The notes: generated by a model not told the origin, from the letters alone. A stretch of DNA of 64,000 bases from JAOUEA01 sp963821935 (GCA_963821935.1 CAWGFM010000004.1:62001-126000), one strand, 5' to 3'. Positions 32,901-42,443 are shown, counted from the stretch's first letter. A program made the numbers and translations.

Positions 32901-34395
32901 GATTGCTCTCCGGGCCAACGTTGCCGGCCTGGTCCACCGCGACGACGTAGTACTCGTAGCTGTCCTGCTTCTTGAACGTGTCAGAGCAGGTCGTGCCCGC
33001 CGTGCACGACGTCACCTGTGCCCAGGTCGTTGCGGTCGTCTTCCGCTTCCACACCTGATAGCCGGCCAGGTCGGGCGCCGCCGGGAAGGGGGCGCTCCAC
33101 GTCAGGACCACGGTCTTGTCGGCCCCGCTGGTCGTGGACGTTGCGGACAGGGTCCCCGGTGCGCCCGGTGGCGTCGTGTCGAGCACGATCGTGTCCGAGG
33201 TGGCCGTGCCGGGATCGCCGCCGTCGATGAACCGTACGAAGACAGTCTTCGTGCCGTCGCCGCTCGGCAGCGTGTAGATCCTGGAGGTCTCGTAGTCCTC
33301 GGGCGTCGACCACGTAGTGCCGTCGTCGGAGAACTGCATCTGGGTGGTCACCGTGGCGCCGGGGGCGCCGAGGATCAACGTCACCTGGGTCTGGGTGGTA
33401 TACGCGGCGCCGCTCGCGATGCTGATCGTGCCGTCGGGGCCGGCCCCGCCGCCTGACGTCGTCACCACGACCTCACAGTCCTGGCCGTCGTTCGTACCGA
33501 TACCTCCGTCGTCGTCGGTGGCGTCGTTGACGATCGTGTAGGTGCCGACCGCGGCATAGGTGTGGGACGGCTCGGCGCCGGTGCCGGTGCCGCCGTCGCC
33601 GAAGTCCCAATCGATGCTGACCACGGTCCCGTCCTCGTCGGACACGTCCGCGGCGAAGTCCACGTCGAGGCCGCTCGCCGTGTACGTGGGACACCCAACC
33701 ACCGGAGGCACGTTGGCCGGCGCCGCAGCACCCTGATACGGGATCGTGCCCTGGGAGAAGAGCGAGCCCATCGTGAGGTGCTGCATGGTGCCGCCGAACG
33801 AGTCCGCCCATGTGACGACGACCGTGGTGCGTTTCACGTCCTCGCCGTTGGCGTCCGGTTCGCCGTCTCCGTTCCCGTCGGCCTCGTCGGAGGCGCCGAT
33901 CCCGTCCGTCTCGGAGTCCACCCACGTCACGTACATGTAGATCGAGTAGGTGCTGCTGCCCTGGAGCACCGGCGTCTGCAGATGATGCAAGGCAGGCGAG
34001 GCTCCCGCGATCCGTTCGATCGGCTCGGGTGCGAGCGGTCCCGCGCCGTCCGGATCGTAGGTCTCGGCCACGTCATCCACCCAGTAGTCGGGGTCGTCCG
34101 GGTCGGCCGAATGTGGGATCGGCACGCTGTCGTCCAGCACCAGGCTGTCGTAGTTCAGCTGCCTCGCCAGCTCCATCTGCTGCTCGGCTGCGGTCCTGGC
34201 CGCCAGGCGCTGGCGGGAGTTGGCGGTGGTGTCGAGACCGAACAAGAGCGACTGCCCGATCGCGAAACCGCCGATCGCCAGGATCGTGATCGCGACGATG
34301 GACTCCACCAGCGTGAAACCGTCTTCGTCGGATGCGAGGCGGCGGAGCATGCGGGCGCGGGGCGTGGGCCTGCTCATCCGTCGAGCCATCGGCAC
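32887..34395 (-). CDS. large prepilin with calcium-loop, PKD and FN3-like domains
   Basis: 502 residues. Prepilin processing site DEDGFTLVESIVAITIL (cleavage after G26), a PilV-like region to about 200 that includes an Asp-rich DxDGNGDGxxD loop (170-186) like calcium-binding repeats, a PKD domain (about 231-310, DWDFGDGG and HTYAAVGTYT), then a fibronectin-III-like C-terminus (about 415-500). Such fusions are expected on pilus tips or as surface adhesins. GTG at 34395 is chosen because GGAGGT lies 8 nt upstream; ATG 34389 is the alternative. It follows pilA and a hairpin. Confidence 0.85.
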   Translation of the reverse strand: MPMARRMSRPTPRARMLRRLASDEDGFTLVESIVAITILAIGGFAIGQSLLFGLDTTANSRQRLAARTAAEQQMELARQLNYDSLVLDDSVPIPHSADPDDPDYWVDDVAETYDPDGAGPLAPEPIERIAGASPALHHLQTPVLQGSSTYSIYMYVTWVDSETDGIGASDEADGNGDGEPDANGEDVKRTTVVVTWADSFGGTMQHLTMGSLFSQGTIPYQGAAAPANVPPVVGCPTYTASGLDVDFAADVSDEDGTVVSIDWDFGDGGTGTGAEPSHTYAAVGTYTIVNDATDDDGGIGTNDGQDCEVVVTTSGGGAGPDGTISIASGAAYTTQTQVTLILGAPGATVTTQMQFSDDGTTWSTPEDYETSRIYTLPSGDGTKTVFVRFIDGGDPGTATSDTIVLDTTPPGAPGTLSATSTTSGADKTVVLTWSAPFPAAPDLAGYQVWKRKTTATTWAQVTSCTAGTTCSDTFKKQDSYEYYVVAVDQAGNVGPESNHVTK

Positions 34396-34443
34396 GTCGA
34401 AGGACCTCCTTGAGCAGCAGGACGTGGGGGACACGGGATAGCG

Positions 34444-34470
34444 AAGGGGCGGCCCCTCGGGCCGCCCCTT
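34444..34470 (-). terminator. hairpin after pilA
   Basis: A perfect 12-bp stem, AAGGGGCGGCCC (34444-34455) with GGGCCGCCCCTT (34459-34470), around a 3-nt loop, about 26 bp after the pilA stop and 50 bp before the next prepilin start. It ends in TT without a longer T-run. Partial termination here would give the major pilin a higher transcript level than the downstream minor pilins. Confidence 0.7.
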
Positions 34471-34496
34471 CAGATGGTGCTGAGGTGCGTGCTGAC

Positions 34497-34975
34497 TTAC
34501 CAGCTGGTGCCGATGCACTCAGCGGCGGTGTCCACGTCGGCGTAGTCCGCGCCCTGACCGTAGAAAGTCCCCGCAGTGCCGCCTGTGGTGACGTCCCTGA
34601 TGCAGAAGAACGTCCCCGACGCGCTCTCGGCGACCAACTGGATCTCGTCGAGCGGCGACCGCAGGTCCACCGAGCGCCACCTGGTTGACTGCTGGGTCAC
34701 CGGCGACCACCCACTCCAGCGACGGCTCGATGGCCTCCGGCTGCGGCGACGTCGAACCCGAGGTAGAGCTCGGTGTCGGTGTAGTGCACCTTCGCGGCCG
34801 CGAGACCGTTCCGCAGGTTCGACTGCGCGCCGCGGTCCTGTGCCCGCTGGCGTGCGCCGAGGAACGTCGGCAGAGCGATGGCGATCAGGATGCCGATGAT
34901 CAGAACGACCACCATCAACTCGATGAGGGTGAAACCCTCCTCGTCCCTCGTGCGCTGCATGAAGCGCTTGAGCAT
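34497..34975 (-). CDS. pilA: major type IV pilin PilA, two frame breaks as sequenced
   Basis: ATG 34975 opens MLKRFMQRTRDEEGFTLIEL, a textbook prepilin leader, cleavage site and hydrophobic helix (MVVVLIIGILIAIALPTFL), with Glu at mature position 5. The frame stays intact to TELYLGFDVAAA. One extra base near 34736-34742 and another near 34671-34677 throw it out of frame. Removing both restores a pilin of roughly 158 residues that continues EAIEPSLEWVVAGDP, then VDLRSPLDEIQLV, and ends in GADYADVDTAAECIGTSW with a C-terminal cysteine pair (FFCIRD, AECIG). A decayed gene cannot be excluded, but the restored sequence is coherent throughout. AAGGAGG precedes the start. Confidence 0.85.
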
Positions 34976-35004
34976 GGAAGCTCTCGCCTCCTTCCGTTGT
35001 TCGC

Positions 35005-35023
35005 GCGCACCCCATCGGTGCGC
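35005..35023 (-). other. hairpin in pilA leader
   Basis: GCGCACC (35005-35011) pairs with GGTGCGC (35017-35023) around a 5-nt loop, about 30 nt upstream of the pilA start and just ahead of its AAGGAGG. It may stabilise or regulate the pilin mRNA. The 35024-35123 remainder up to the pilC stop shows no gene and no convincing promoter. Confidence 0.4.
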
Positions 35024-35123
35024 TTCGCAGATGTCATCGGTCGGTCGTGATGAGACCTGTAGCGACACGAGGCACGAGATCGCGCGAATCCGCCGAGCGC
35101 CCTACCAGGGGTTGAGTAGTCAC

Positions 35124-36336
35124 CTACTGGATCTGCTGGATGATGCCGAACATCGGCATGTAGAGCGCGATGACGGCGGCGCCCACGCATGCGCCGATGA
35201 CGGCGATGAGGAGCGGCTCGATCAACGAGGTGAGCGCGTCGACCGATGCCTCCACCTCCTGGTCGTAGAACTGCGCGACCTTCTCCAGCATCGTGTCGAC
35301 CTGACCGGTCTCTTCACCGACGGCGATCATCTGCACCACCATGGCCGGGAAGACGTCGTGCCGGCCGAGCGGCCTGGCGATCGATTCACCTTCCCGGACG
35401 CTCGTCTGGACGTCGTCGACGGCGGAGGCGATCACCTTGTTGTTCACGGTGTCGGACACGATGTCCAGCGCCTGCAGGATCGGCACGCCCGAGCTGAGCA
35501 ACATGGCGAACGTGCTGGAGAACCGCGACAGCGCCGTCTTGTGGAACAGGCTGCCGAAGACCGGGATGCGCAGCTTCAGTCGGTCGACGGTGGTGCGTCC
35601 CTGCTCCGTGCGCTTGAACCGGCGGAACAGGTACCGGCCGAGGAAGACGAAGCCGACCACGATGTACCAGTAGCTCTTGAAGATGTCCGAGATCGCCAGC
35701 AGGGCGCGCGTCGGCAACGGCAGCGTCCCGCCCAGCTGCTCGTAGATGCCCTCGAACTGCGGCACCACGAACAGGAGCATCGCCGACATGATCAGCACGA
35801 CGAGCCCGACCACGGCCACCGGATAGGTCATGGCCGCCTTGATCTTGCCTCGCAGGTGGACCTCGCGTTCGAGCATGGCCGCGAGCTTCAACAGGGTCGT
35901 GTCGAGCGATCCACCGGTCTCTCCCGACTTCACCATCGATACGTAGAGGTCGTTGAAGACCTTCGGATGCTTCTGCATCGCGCCGGAAAGGGATGCCCCC
36001 TGCTCGACGTCGCCGCGACAGGTGGCCAGCGTCTCGCGCCAACAGCTTGTTCTCGGTCTGTTCGGACAGGATCGCCAGCGCCCGAAGGATCGGCAACCCC
36101 GAGTTGATCATCGTGGCGAACTGCCGCGAGAAGACCGAGAGGTCCTTGAGCTTGACCTTGGGCTTGCGGATGTTGATCTCGAGATTGAGGCCCTTCTTCT
36201 GCTTGCCCACCTCGAGCGGCGTGTAGCCCATCTCACGCAGGCGCTGCAGGACCAGCAGCTCGCTGTCGGCCACCAGCGTACCGGTGACCATGTTGCCCGC
36301 TCGGTCGCGGACCTTGTAATCGAACGTATCGGGCAT
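35124..36336 (-). CDS. pilC: PilC inner-membrane platform protein, one frame break
   Basis: The two parts together give about 404 residues, the normal PilC/GspF length. Part one (36336 to about 36036) has the N-terminal MPDTFDYKVRDRAGN and the first GspF domain start VFSRQFATMINSGLPIL. An extra base in CGAGACG (36031-36036) shifts the frame. Correcting it gives TLATCRGDVEQGASLSGAMQ and on into the second part with MVKSGETGGSLD, three membrane helices and a second F domain (FAMLLSSGVPILQALDIV, IAVGEETGQVD). Links the motor ATPases PilB/PilT to pilin polymerisation. Confidence 0.92.
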
Positions 36337-36348
36337 CGTTTCGCTCCT

Positions 36349-37559
36349 CTACATGCCGCCCATGACCATGCCGCCGCCCGTGCCACCCATGCCGCCCGCG
36401 CCCTGGGGGCCTGCTCGTGGTCGATGCCGACGACCGCCCCGCTCACGGCCGGAGCACCCATGGGCGCCGCCCCGCCCATGAGGCGCTGCAGTTCCTCGGC
36501 ATCGTGACAACGCTCGAACGCGAGCTGCTGGGAGATCCGGCCCGACTTGACGTGCTGGGCCAACGACATGTCCATGGTCTGCATGCCGAATCGACCACCC
36601 GCCTGCATCGACGAGTAGATCTGGTGGACCTTGCCTTCGCGGATCAGGTTGCGCACGGCGGGCGTCGTGACGAGCACCTCGCACGCCACCGCGCGTCCTT
36701 TCCCGTCCGCGGTCGGGATCAACTGCTGGGTCACCACGCCCTGCAGCGTGGTGGCGAGCTGGACCCGCACCTGCTGCTGCTGATGCGGAGGGAACACGTC
36801 GATGATGCGGTCGATCGTCTGCGGCGCATCCTGCGTGTGCAGGGTCGCGAAGACGAGGTGGCCGGTCTCGGCCGCGGTGATCGCGGTCGAGATGGTCTCG
36901 AGGTCACGCATCTCACCGACCAGGATGACGTCGGGGTCCTGGCGAAGCACGTGCTTGAGCGCGTGGGAGAAGCCGTGCGTGTCGGCCCCGACCTCGCGCT
37001 GGTTCACGATGCAACTCTTGTGCTTGTGCAGGAACTCGATCGGGTCCTCCACCGTCATGATGTGGCCGCGTCGTTCCGTATTGACGACGTCGACCATGGA
37101 AGCCAGCGTGGTCGATTTGCCGGAACCGGTGGGCCCGGTCACCACGACGAACCCGCGCTGGAACCGCGCCAGGTCGGCGATGACCGGCGGCAATCCCAGA
37201 TCGTCGATGGGCTTGATCTCGAATGGGATGACCCGGAACGCAGCGCCGACCGCGTCACGCTGCATGTAGACGTTCACTCGGAACCTGGCGCGCCCCGGCA
37301 ACGAGTAGGACATGTCGAGCTCGAGCTCCTGCTCGAACCGCTCGCGGAGCTTCTGGGGCAGGATCGCGTAGATCATGCCCTGCAGCGCTCGAGGCGTGAG
37401 CGGCGCGAACCCCTCGAGCGGTTCGAGGTCGCCGTGGACCCGGACGACCGGCGGTGAGCCCGCCGTGAGGTGCAGGTCGGAGCCTTCGGCCTCCAGCAGC
37501 TTCCCGAGGAGCTCGGGGATCGGGATCTGGACCGACTCTTCCTGTTGGATCATGCTCAT
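36349..37559 (-). CDS. pilT: PilT retraction ATPase, frame break in C-terminal tail
   Basis: The catalytic protein is intact: N-terminal PAS-like domain, Walker A GPTGSGKST, Asp box MTVEDPIEFLH, Walker B DPDVILVGEMRD, the His box and the PilT hallmark AIRNLI-type segment AVRNLIREGKVHQI. The tail GAAPMGAPAVSGAVVGIDHEQA meets a frame break near 36405-36413. Adding one base continues into a Gly/Met-rich tail ending GGGMVMGGM and a stop at 36349, just before pilC. Uncorrected, the frame would run through the start of pilC. Powers pilus retraction and twitching. The start abuts the pilB stop. Confidence 0.93.
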
Positions 37560-39245
37560 CTACTTCACCACCCTCGCCACTTCTTCGATCGATGTGAGGC
37601 CCATGCGGACCTTCTCCAGGCCGTCGTCGCGGAGCGTGATCATGCCCTGCTGGATGGCCACCGTCTTCAGTGCTTCGGCAGATGCACGCTCGACCGTGAG
37701 CCGTTCCAGCTCTTCGGTCATGGGCATCACCTCGTAGAGCCCCATGCGGCCGCGGTAGCCGGTGTTGGAACATGCCGCGCAGCCCGATGGGCGGTACAAC
37801 TGTTGGATCTCGGCGAGCAACCACTCGGGATAGCCGGCCTGGACCAGCTCATGCTCATCGGGCTGGTAGGCCTCCTTGCAGCGTTCGCACAGGATGCGCG
37901 CGAGCCGCTGGGCGACCACCGCGTCGATCGCCGAGGCCACGAGGAAGGTCTCCACGTCCATCTCCGTGAGCCGGGTGATCGCGCTGGGGGCATCGTTCGT
38001 GTGCAAGGACGTCAGCACCAGGTGGCCGGTCAGGGCGGCCTCGACCGCGATCATGGCGGTCTCCCGGTCGCGAACCTCACCGATCAGCACGATGTCGGGG
38101 TCGGCGCGCAGGATCGACCGCAGCGCCGACGCGAACGTCAGCCCGGCCTTGGGGTTAACCTGCATCTGGTTGACACCGGGCAGCCGGTATTCGACCGGGT
38201 CCTCGACCGTGATGATGTTCTTGTCGACCTCGTTCAGGATGTTGAGCGTGGAGTACATCGTCGTCGACTTGCCCGAGCCCGTCGGTCCGGTGACCAAGAT
38301 GGCGCCGTAGGGCTTCTTGAACGAGCGCGCGAACTGCTTGTATGACTCCTCCAGGAACCCCAGATCCTCCAACGCCAGCAACGCGCTGGACTTGTCCAGC
38401 ACGCGGATCACGACCTTCTCCCCGTACACGGTGGGCAGGGTCGCGACTCGCAGGTCCAGCTGTTTGCCTCCCACCTTCATGCTGATGCGGCCGTCCTGGG
38501 GCACGCGTTTCTCGGCGATGTTCAGCTCGGCCATGACCTTCAGCCGGCTGATCAGACCCCCCTGGATGTTCTTGGGCGCGGGGGGCATGGGCTCGTGCAA
38601 CACGCCGTCGACGCGGAACCGGATGCGGACCGCGCGTTCCGAAGGCTCGATGTGTACGTCGGAGGCGCGGTCCCCGACGGCTTGCGTCATGATCGCGTTC
38701 ACCAACTTGACGATCGGAGCGTCCTCGAGGGCCGCCTCCAGGTGCTCCTCTTCGCCCTCCAAGGCGTCGGCAGCGACGTTGGCCAGCGCCTCGACCTGGC
38801 CGTCCATGCCGGCGAACTTCTGGATGGCTTGCTCGACGTCGGCAGCCGTGGCGACCAGCGGCTGCACGTCCCGGTTGGTGATCGTTCGGATGTCGTCCAG
38901 CGCGTAGACGTTCGCCGGGTCGGACATCGCCACCAGCAGCTTGCCGTCGCGCTCGCCGATGGGGATCGCGCGATAGCGGCGAGCGAGCGCCTCCGGAAGC
39001 AGCGTGGTGGCGGTGGGATCGACCGGGTGCTCGGAGAGATCGACGAACTCCAGGCCAACCTGCTCGGCGAGGGCCCTGACCAGGTCGCCCTCCTTGATCA
39101 TGCCGAGATCGATCAGGACGCGCCCGATGGACTTGGGGGTACGGCGATGCTCCTCGAGCGCTTGTTCCAACTGCTCGGGGGTGATCATCCCAAGCTCGAT
39201 CAGGATCTGGCCGAGCTGCTTCGACTTGCGCTTGACCGTGGTCAT
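37560..39245 (-). CDS. pilB: PilB/GspE-type pilus extension ATPase with MshEN domain
   Basis: 561 residues. The N-terminal MshEN domain carries two tandem LGxxLxxLGMI motifs (LGQILIELGMI and IGRVLIDLGMI), the class known to bind c-di-GMP; the first motif residue is Q or S rather than R/N. The ATPase has Walker A GPTGSGKST, Asp box TVEDPVEYRLPGVNQ, Walker B DPDIVLIGEVRD, and a zinc tetracysteine CERC...CAAC typical of PilB. Drives pilus extension. It follows the roadblock gene by 48 bp. Confidence 0.96.
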   Translation of the reverse strand: MTTVKRKSKQLGQILIELGMITPEQLEQALEEHRRTPKSIGRVLIDLGMIKEGDLVRALAEQVGLEFVDLSEHPVDPTATTLLPEALARRYRAIPIGERDGKLLVAMSDPANVYALDDIRTITNRDVQPLVATAADVEQAIQKFAGMDGQVEALANVAADALEGEEEHLEAALEDAPIVKLVNAIMTQAVGDRASDVHIEPSERAVRIRFRVDGVLHEPMPPAPKNIQGGLISRLKVMAELNIAEKRVPQDGRISMKVGGKQLDLRVATLPTVYGEKVVIRVLDKSSALLALEDLGFLEESYKQFARSFKKPYGAILVTGPTGSGKSTTMYSTLNILNEVDKNIITVEDPVEYRLPGVNQMQVNPKAGLTFASALRSILRADPDIVLIGEVRDRETAMIAVEAALTGHLVLTSLHTNDAPSAITRLTEMDVETFLVASAIDAVVAQRLARILCERCKEAYQPDEHELVQAGYPEWLLAEIQQLYRPSGCAACSNTGYRGRMGLYEVMPMTEELERLTVERASAEALKTVAIQQGMITLRDDGLEKVRMGLTSIEEVARVVK

Positions 39246-39293
39246 CGGCGTCCTATGCGTTCGCGTGCTGGATGGGTCATTCGGTCTAGGTCG

Positions 39294-39956
39294 TCAGGAA
39301 GTGTCTTCGTCATCGCCCTTGTCGACCTGAAGCAACCCCGAGAACTCTTTCGCCAGAAGGACTCGATCCACTTCGGACTCGTCCTCCCCCTGGCCGGATG
39401 CCGACTTCGACGCCAGCTTCTTCGGCTCCTTCTGCAGGGCGGAGGCGGCCGCCGGTTCCTGCGTCTCGGGTTGCGGGGGCAGAGCGCCGGGGTCGGCGGA
39501 CGGAACGGGAGCAGGTTCGGCGGCGGGCGCGGCGACCACCTCGCTGGGCTGTGGCTTCTCGGCGGGCGGGTGCAGGGACGTGCGGGGCTTGCCCGTGGGG
39601 GCGGCCGACGCATCGTGCAGGCGCACGGTGTCCCGGCGGCTGCGTCCCTCCTCGGCGCTCAGCAGCACCTGCTCCATCTGATCGACCAGGATCCCCGGGC
39701 GGGTTCCGGCATCGGCCACGGTGAACGCGGCGTACGGCCCGCGCTTCACGAACGCCCACACCACGTCGGAGAACTCCACGAAGCTCTTCTCGGGCTCACC
39801 GAGCGTGACGAACTTCAACCATGCGGGCTTCGCGAGGCTCTCCTCCCCTTGGGGATGGGCACCGAGCACCAACCCGTCCCTGGACAGGATCAACGAGCCC
39901 CGCACACCGCTCACGCTGACGGCGATCCGCTGTGCGAGCGCGGAATAGTCATCCAT
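39294..39956 (-). CDS. roadblock/LC7-like protein with Pro/Ala-rich tail
   Basis: 220 residues. The first 110 or so resemble a roadblock/MglB-type fold (LAQRIAVSVSGVRGSLILSRDGLVLGA, then AAFTVADAGTRPGILVDQMEQVLLSAEEG). The second half is a disordered Pro/Ala/Glu/Lys tail. Roadblock proteins regulate small Ras-like GTPases; MglB with MglA steers pilus polarity in Myxococcus. No GTPase gene is visible in this window. It is the first gene of the pilus locus, right before pilB, so a control role for the motor is inferred. Confidence 0.65.
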   Translation of the reverse strand: MDDYSALAQRIAVSVSGVRGSLILSRDGLVLGAHPQGEESLAKPAWLKFVTLGEPEKSFVEFSDVVWAFVKRGPYAAFTVADAGTRPGILVDQMEQVLLSAEEGRSRRDTVRLHDASAAPTGKPRTSLHPPAEKPQPSEVVAAPAAEPAPVPSADPGALPPQPETQEPAAASALQKEPKKLASKSASGQGEDESEVDRVLLAKEFSGLLQVDKGDDEDTS

Positions 39957-40035
39957 CTGCTTCGAGGCATCGTCGGCCGACCGGGACCCCTTGAGGCTTC
40001 GGGCGGTCGGATCCTGCGAACGGGAGCGCGCCGAT

Positions 40036-40905
40036 TCAGCCCCGGTGCGACAGGCAATGGATCGCGGCGGACGACATGACGTCCATCGGCGCGTCGAGAC
40101 CGGTCCACCGCTGGAACGAGGCGGCGGCCTGGTGCAGGAGCATGCCGAGCCCTCCGTACGACCGCGCGCCGGCGCGTTCGGCGGCCGCCCTCCACGGCGT
40201 CCGGGCCGGGTCGTAGAGCAGGTCCACCACGGTGACGGCCCCGCCCAGCTTCGGAAGGGGCGGCATGGAACGCCCGTCGCTACCGATCGGCGTGGCGTTC
40301 ACGACCAGATCGGCGGTGCGTGCCTCGGCCGCCCGGAACTCGACAGGCTCCACCCGCGCATGGGTGCCGGCCATCATCTCGACGAGCGCTGCGGCACCGG
40401 CGATGTCGCGCACGGCGACCGTGACGCTCGAGGCTCCGCATCGCGCCAGCGCCAGCGCCACGGCGCGAGCCGCCCCGCCTGCCCCTAGGATCAACGCCTC
40501 GGCACCGTCGGGATCGAACTCCGTATCGTCGCGCAGGAACCGCTCGAACCCGATCACGTCGGTGTTCTCCCCCATCACCGTGCGTTCGGACAGCACCAGC
40601 GTGTTCACCGCGTGCAGCAGCCTCGCGTCGTCGGAGAGCTCGTCGGCCAGGTCGGCGCTCTGTTCCTTGTGCGGCATCGTCACGTTCGCGCCCTCGAACC
40701 CCAGTGAGCGAAGCCCCTCGATCGCTCGGGCCAATCCATCGGGCGCCACCGGCAACGGCACGTAGACCCGGTCCATGGCCAGCGCTCGGAACGCCGCGTT
40801 GTGGATCACCGGTGACAGGCTGTGGGCGACCGGCCAGCCGATCACACCGAGGACGCGCGTGCCGCCGTGCACCGTGGGCACCCCCGGCTCAGCCGAGGCA
40901 GACAT
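40036..40905 (-). CDS. aroE: shikimate dehydrogenase
   Basis: 289 residues. Shikimate-binding GWPVAHSLSPVIHNAAF, catalytic lysine in NVTMPHK and aspartate in GENTDVIGF, NADP loop LGAGGAARAV. Fourth step of the shikimate pathway. It lies apart from the aro run in this window but is coupled to mltG, whose stop is inside its start by 17 nt. The 80 bp to the roadblock gene contains no clear promoter. Confidence 0.95.
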   Translation of the reverse strand: MSASAEPGVPTVHGGTRVLGVIGWPVAHSLSPVIHNAAFRALAMDRVYVPLPVAPDGLARAIEGLRSLGFEGANVTMPHKEQSADLADELSDDARLLHAVNTLVLSERTVMGENTDVIGFERFLRDDTEFDPDGAEALILGAGGAARAVALALARCGASSVTVAVRDIAGAAALVEMMAGTHARVEPVEFRAAEARTADLVVNATPIGSDGRSMPPLPKLGGAVTVVDLLYDPARTPWRAAAERAGARSYGGLGMLLHQAAASFQRWTGLDAPMDVMSSAAIHCLSHRG

Positions 40906-41983
40906 CGACGTTGTTCAGATGCTCGTCGTAGGTGATGGAGAAGCGGTGGCTGCCGTCGTCCCCGCAGAGCACGTAATAGAAGTACGGCGTGTCGGCGGGG
41001 GCGAGCGCCGCTCGCAACGACCACAGGTAGGGGCTCGCGATGGGCGTAGGAGGCAGCCCCGCTCGGATCCGTGTGTTGTAGGGGCCGTCGGTCTCGATGT
41101 CCGCGGTCGACAGCTCGCCGTCAGGGGTGGGGTCGTCGTAGAGGAGCGTGGCGTCGATGCCCAGGGTCATGTCGTCGGCGAGTCGGTTGGCGATGACGCC
41201 CGAGATCAGTGGCCGGTCCTTCTGGATCCCGGCCTCCTTCTCGATCATCGACGCCACGATCACGACCTCGTAGGGGGTCAGGCCACGGGCCTCGGCGTCG
41301 GCCCACGGCAGGTCCGCGGTGCGGTCAGTGAACTCGTCGAGGAGTCGCTGGATCACCTCGTCGGCGGTCGCCTCCTTCGGAACGCGGTAGGTCTCGGGGA
41401 ACAGGAAACCTTCCAGGCTGGCGTCGGCGGGCAGCTGCGGCGGGCGGGTGAAGGTGCCCGTGTCGGCACGGGTCAGGAACGTCGCTGCGGGGATGCCCAT
41501 CGCCTCCTGGACCGCATCCGCGATCTGGGTGAGCCGATAGCCGGGAAGGACCGTGAGCTCGACCGTTGGCACCCGCCGAGGGACGGTGGTGAGGATGGTC
41601 ATGACCTCGTCCAGCGTCAGACCCGTCGCGAATCGGTAGTCCCCCGCACGGATATCGTCGGCCTTGCCGGTGCCACGGAGCAGCAGGTTGCCCACGAACC
41701 CCCCGCAGCTGATGACACCTTCCTGGGCCAGATCGTCGACCACGACCGTGGCGGGCGCGCCCTGATCGACGGTGTAGGCGACGGGCACGGCCAGGCGCTC
41801 GGGCGCCCGCTGGCATCCGGCGTAGTAGTCGACCGCCCAGACGATGCCACCCACCACCACCAAGAACGCCACCAGTACGATCAGCAGCGACGTGCGCCGG
41901 GGACGGAGGTCGTCCTTGCGATCAGCGCGCCGGTCGGTGCGCTGGTGCCGGTCGGCGCGCCGGGCGCTGGGCTGCGTCTCCAT
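40889..41983 (-). CDS. mltG: endolytic transglycosylase MltG (YceG)
   Basis: 364 residues. Cytoplasmic Arg-rich start, one membrane helix (about 31-52), then the YceG domain: LEGFLFPETY, catalytic glutamate in MIEKEAG, YNTRIRAGLPPTPI. Cuts nascent glycan strands and helps end peptidoglycan polymerisation. It follows ruvX, the common mltG-ruvX-aroE neighbourhood in actinobacteria. Confidence 0.95.
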   Translation of the reverse strand: METQPSARRADRHQRTDRRADRKDDLRPRRTSLLIVLVAFLVVVGGIVWAVDYYAGCQRAPERLAVPVAYTVDQGAPATVVVDDLAQEGVISCGGFVGNLLLRGTGKADDIRAGDYRFATGLTLDEVMTILTTVPRRVPTVELTVLPGYRLTQIADAVQEAMGIPAATFLTRADTGTFTRPPQLPADASLEGFLFPETYRVPKEATADEVIQRLLDEFTDRTADLPWADAEARGLTPYEVVIVASMIEKEAGIQKDRPLISGVIANRLADDMTLGIDATLLYDDPTPDGELSTADIETDGPYNTRIRAGLPPTPIASPYLWSLRAALAPADTPYFYYVLCGDDGSHRFSITYDEHLNNVDVCLG

Positions 41984-41986
41984 CGG

Positions 41987-42442
41987 TCAACGAGGATACC
42001 GACGGGCGTCCAGATACGACTGCACGATGATCGTGGCGGCGGCGCTGTCCACCACGCGTCTGCGCGCCTGCCCCTTCACACCGGCCTCGCGCAGACCACG
42101 CTCGGCTTCGACCGTGCTGAGCCGTTCGTCGTGCAGCTCGACCGGGACGGACAGGATCGCGCGTAACCCGTCGACGAACGCCTCTGCCTGCTGCGCCTTG
42201 GTGCCGGCGGCTCCCGACAGGGTGCGTGGGTGCCCCACGACCACCAACGTCGCATCGTGCTGGGCCACGAGAGCGGCCACCGCTTTCAGCTCACCCGGCG
42301 GCTGGCCCACGTGGATCGTGCCGATGGGCACGGCCACCCGACGGTCGGGATCGGAGACCGCGACACCGATGCGCGCCTGCCCGAGGTCCAACCCCAGCAC
42401 GCGGCCTCTCTCGTGAGGAGGCTCCTCGATCGTCTGTCCCAT
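41987..42442 (-). CDS. ruvX: Holliday junction resolvase-like RuvX (YqgF)
   Basis: 151 residues. RNase H-like fold with GLDLGQARIGVAVSD, VVGHPRTLSGAAG and the C-terminal DSAAATIIVQSYLD. Implicated in 16S rRNA 5' end processing and in recombination. ATG at 42442 lies one base after the alaS stop. The open frame upstream of the ATG is alaS antiphase sequence and not part of the gene. Confidence 0.94.
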   Translation of the reverse strand: MGQTIEEPPHERGRVLGLDLGQARIGVAVSDPDRRVAVPIGTIHVGQPPGELKAVAALVAQHDATLVVVGHPRTLSGAAGTKAQQAEAFVDGLRAILSVPVELHDERLSTVEAERGLREAGVKGQARRRVVDSAAATIIVQSYLDARRYPR

Positions 42443-42443
42443 G

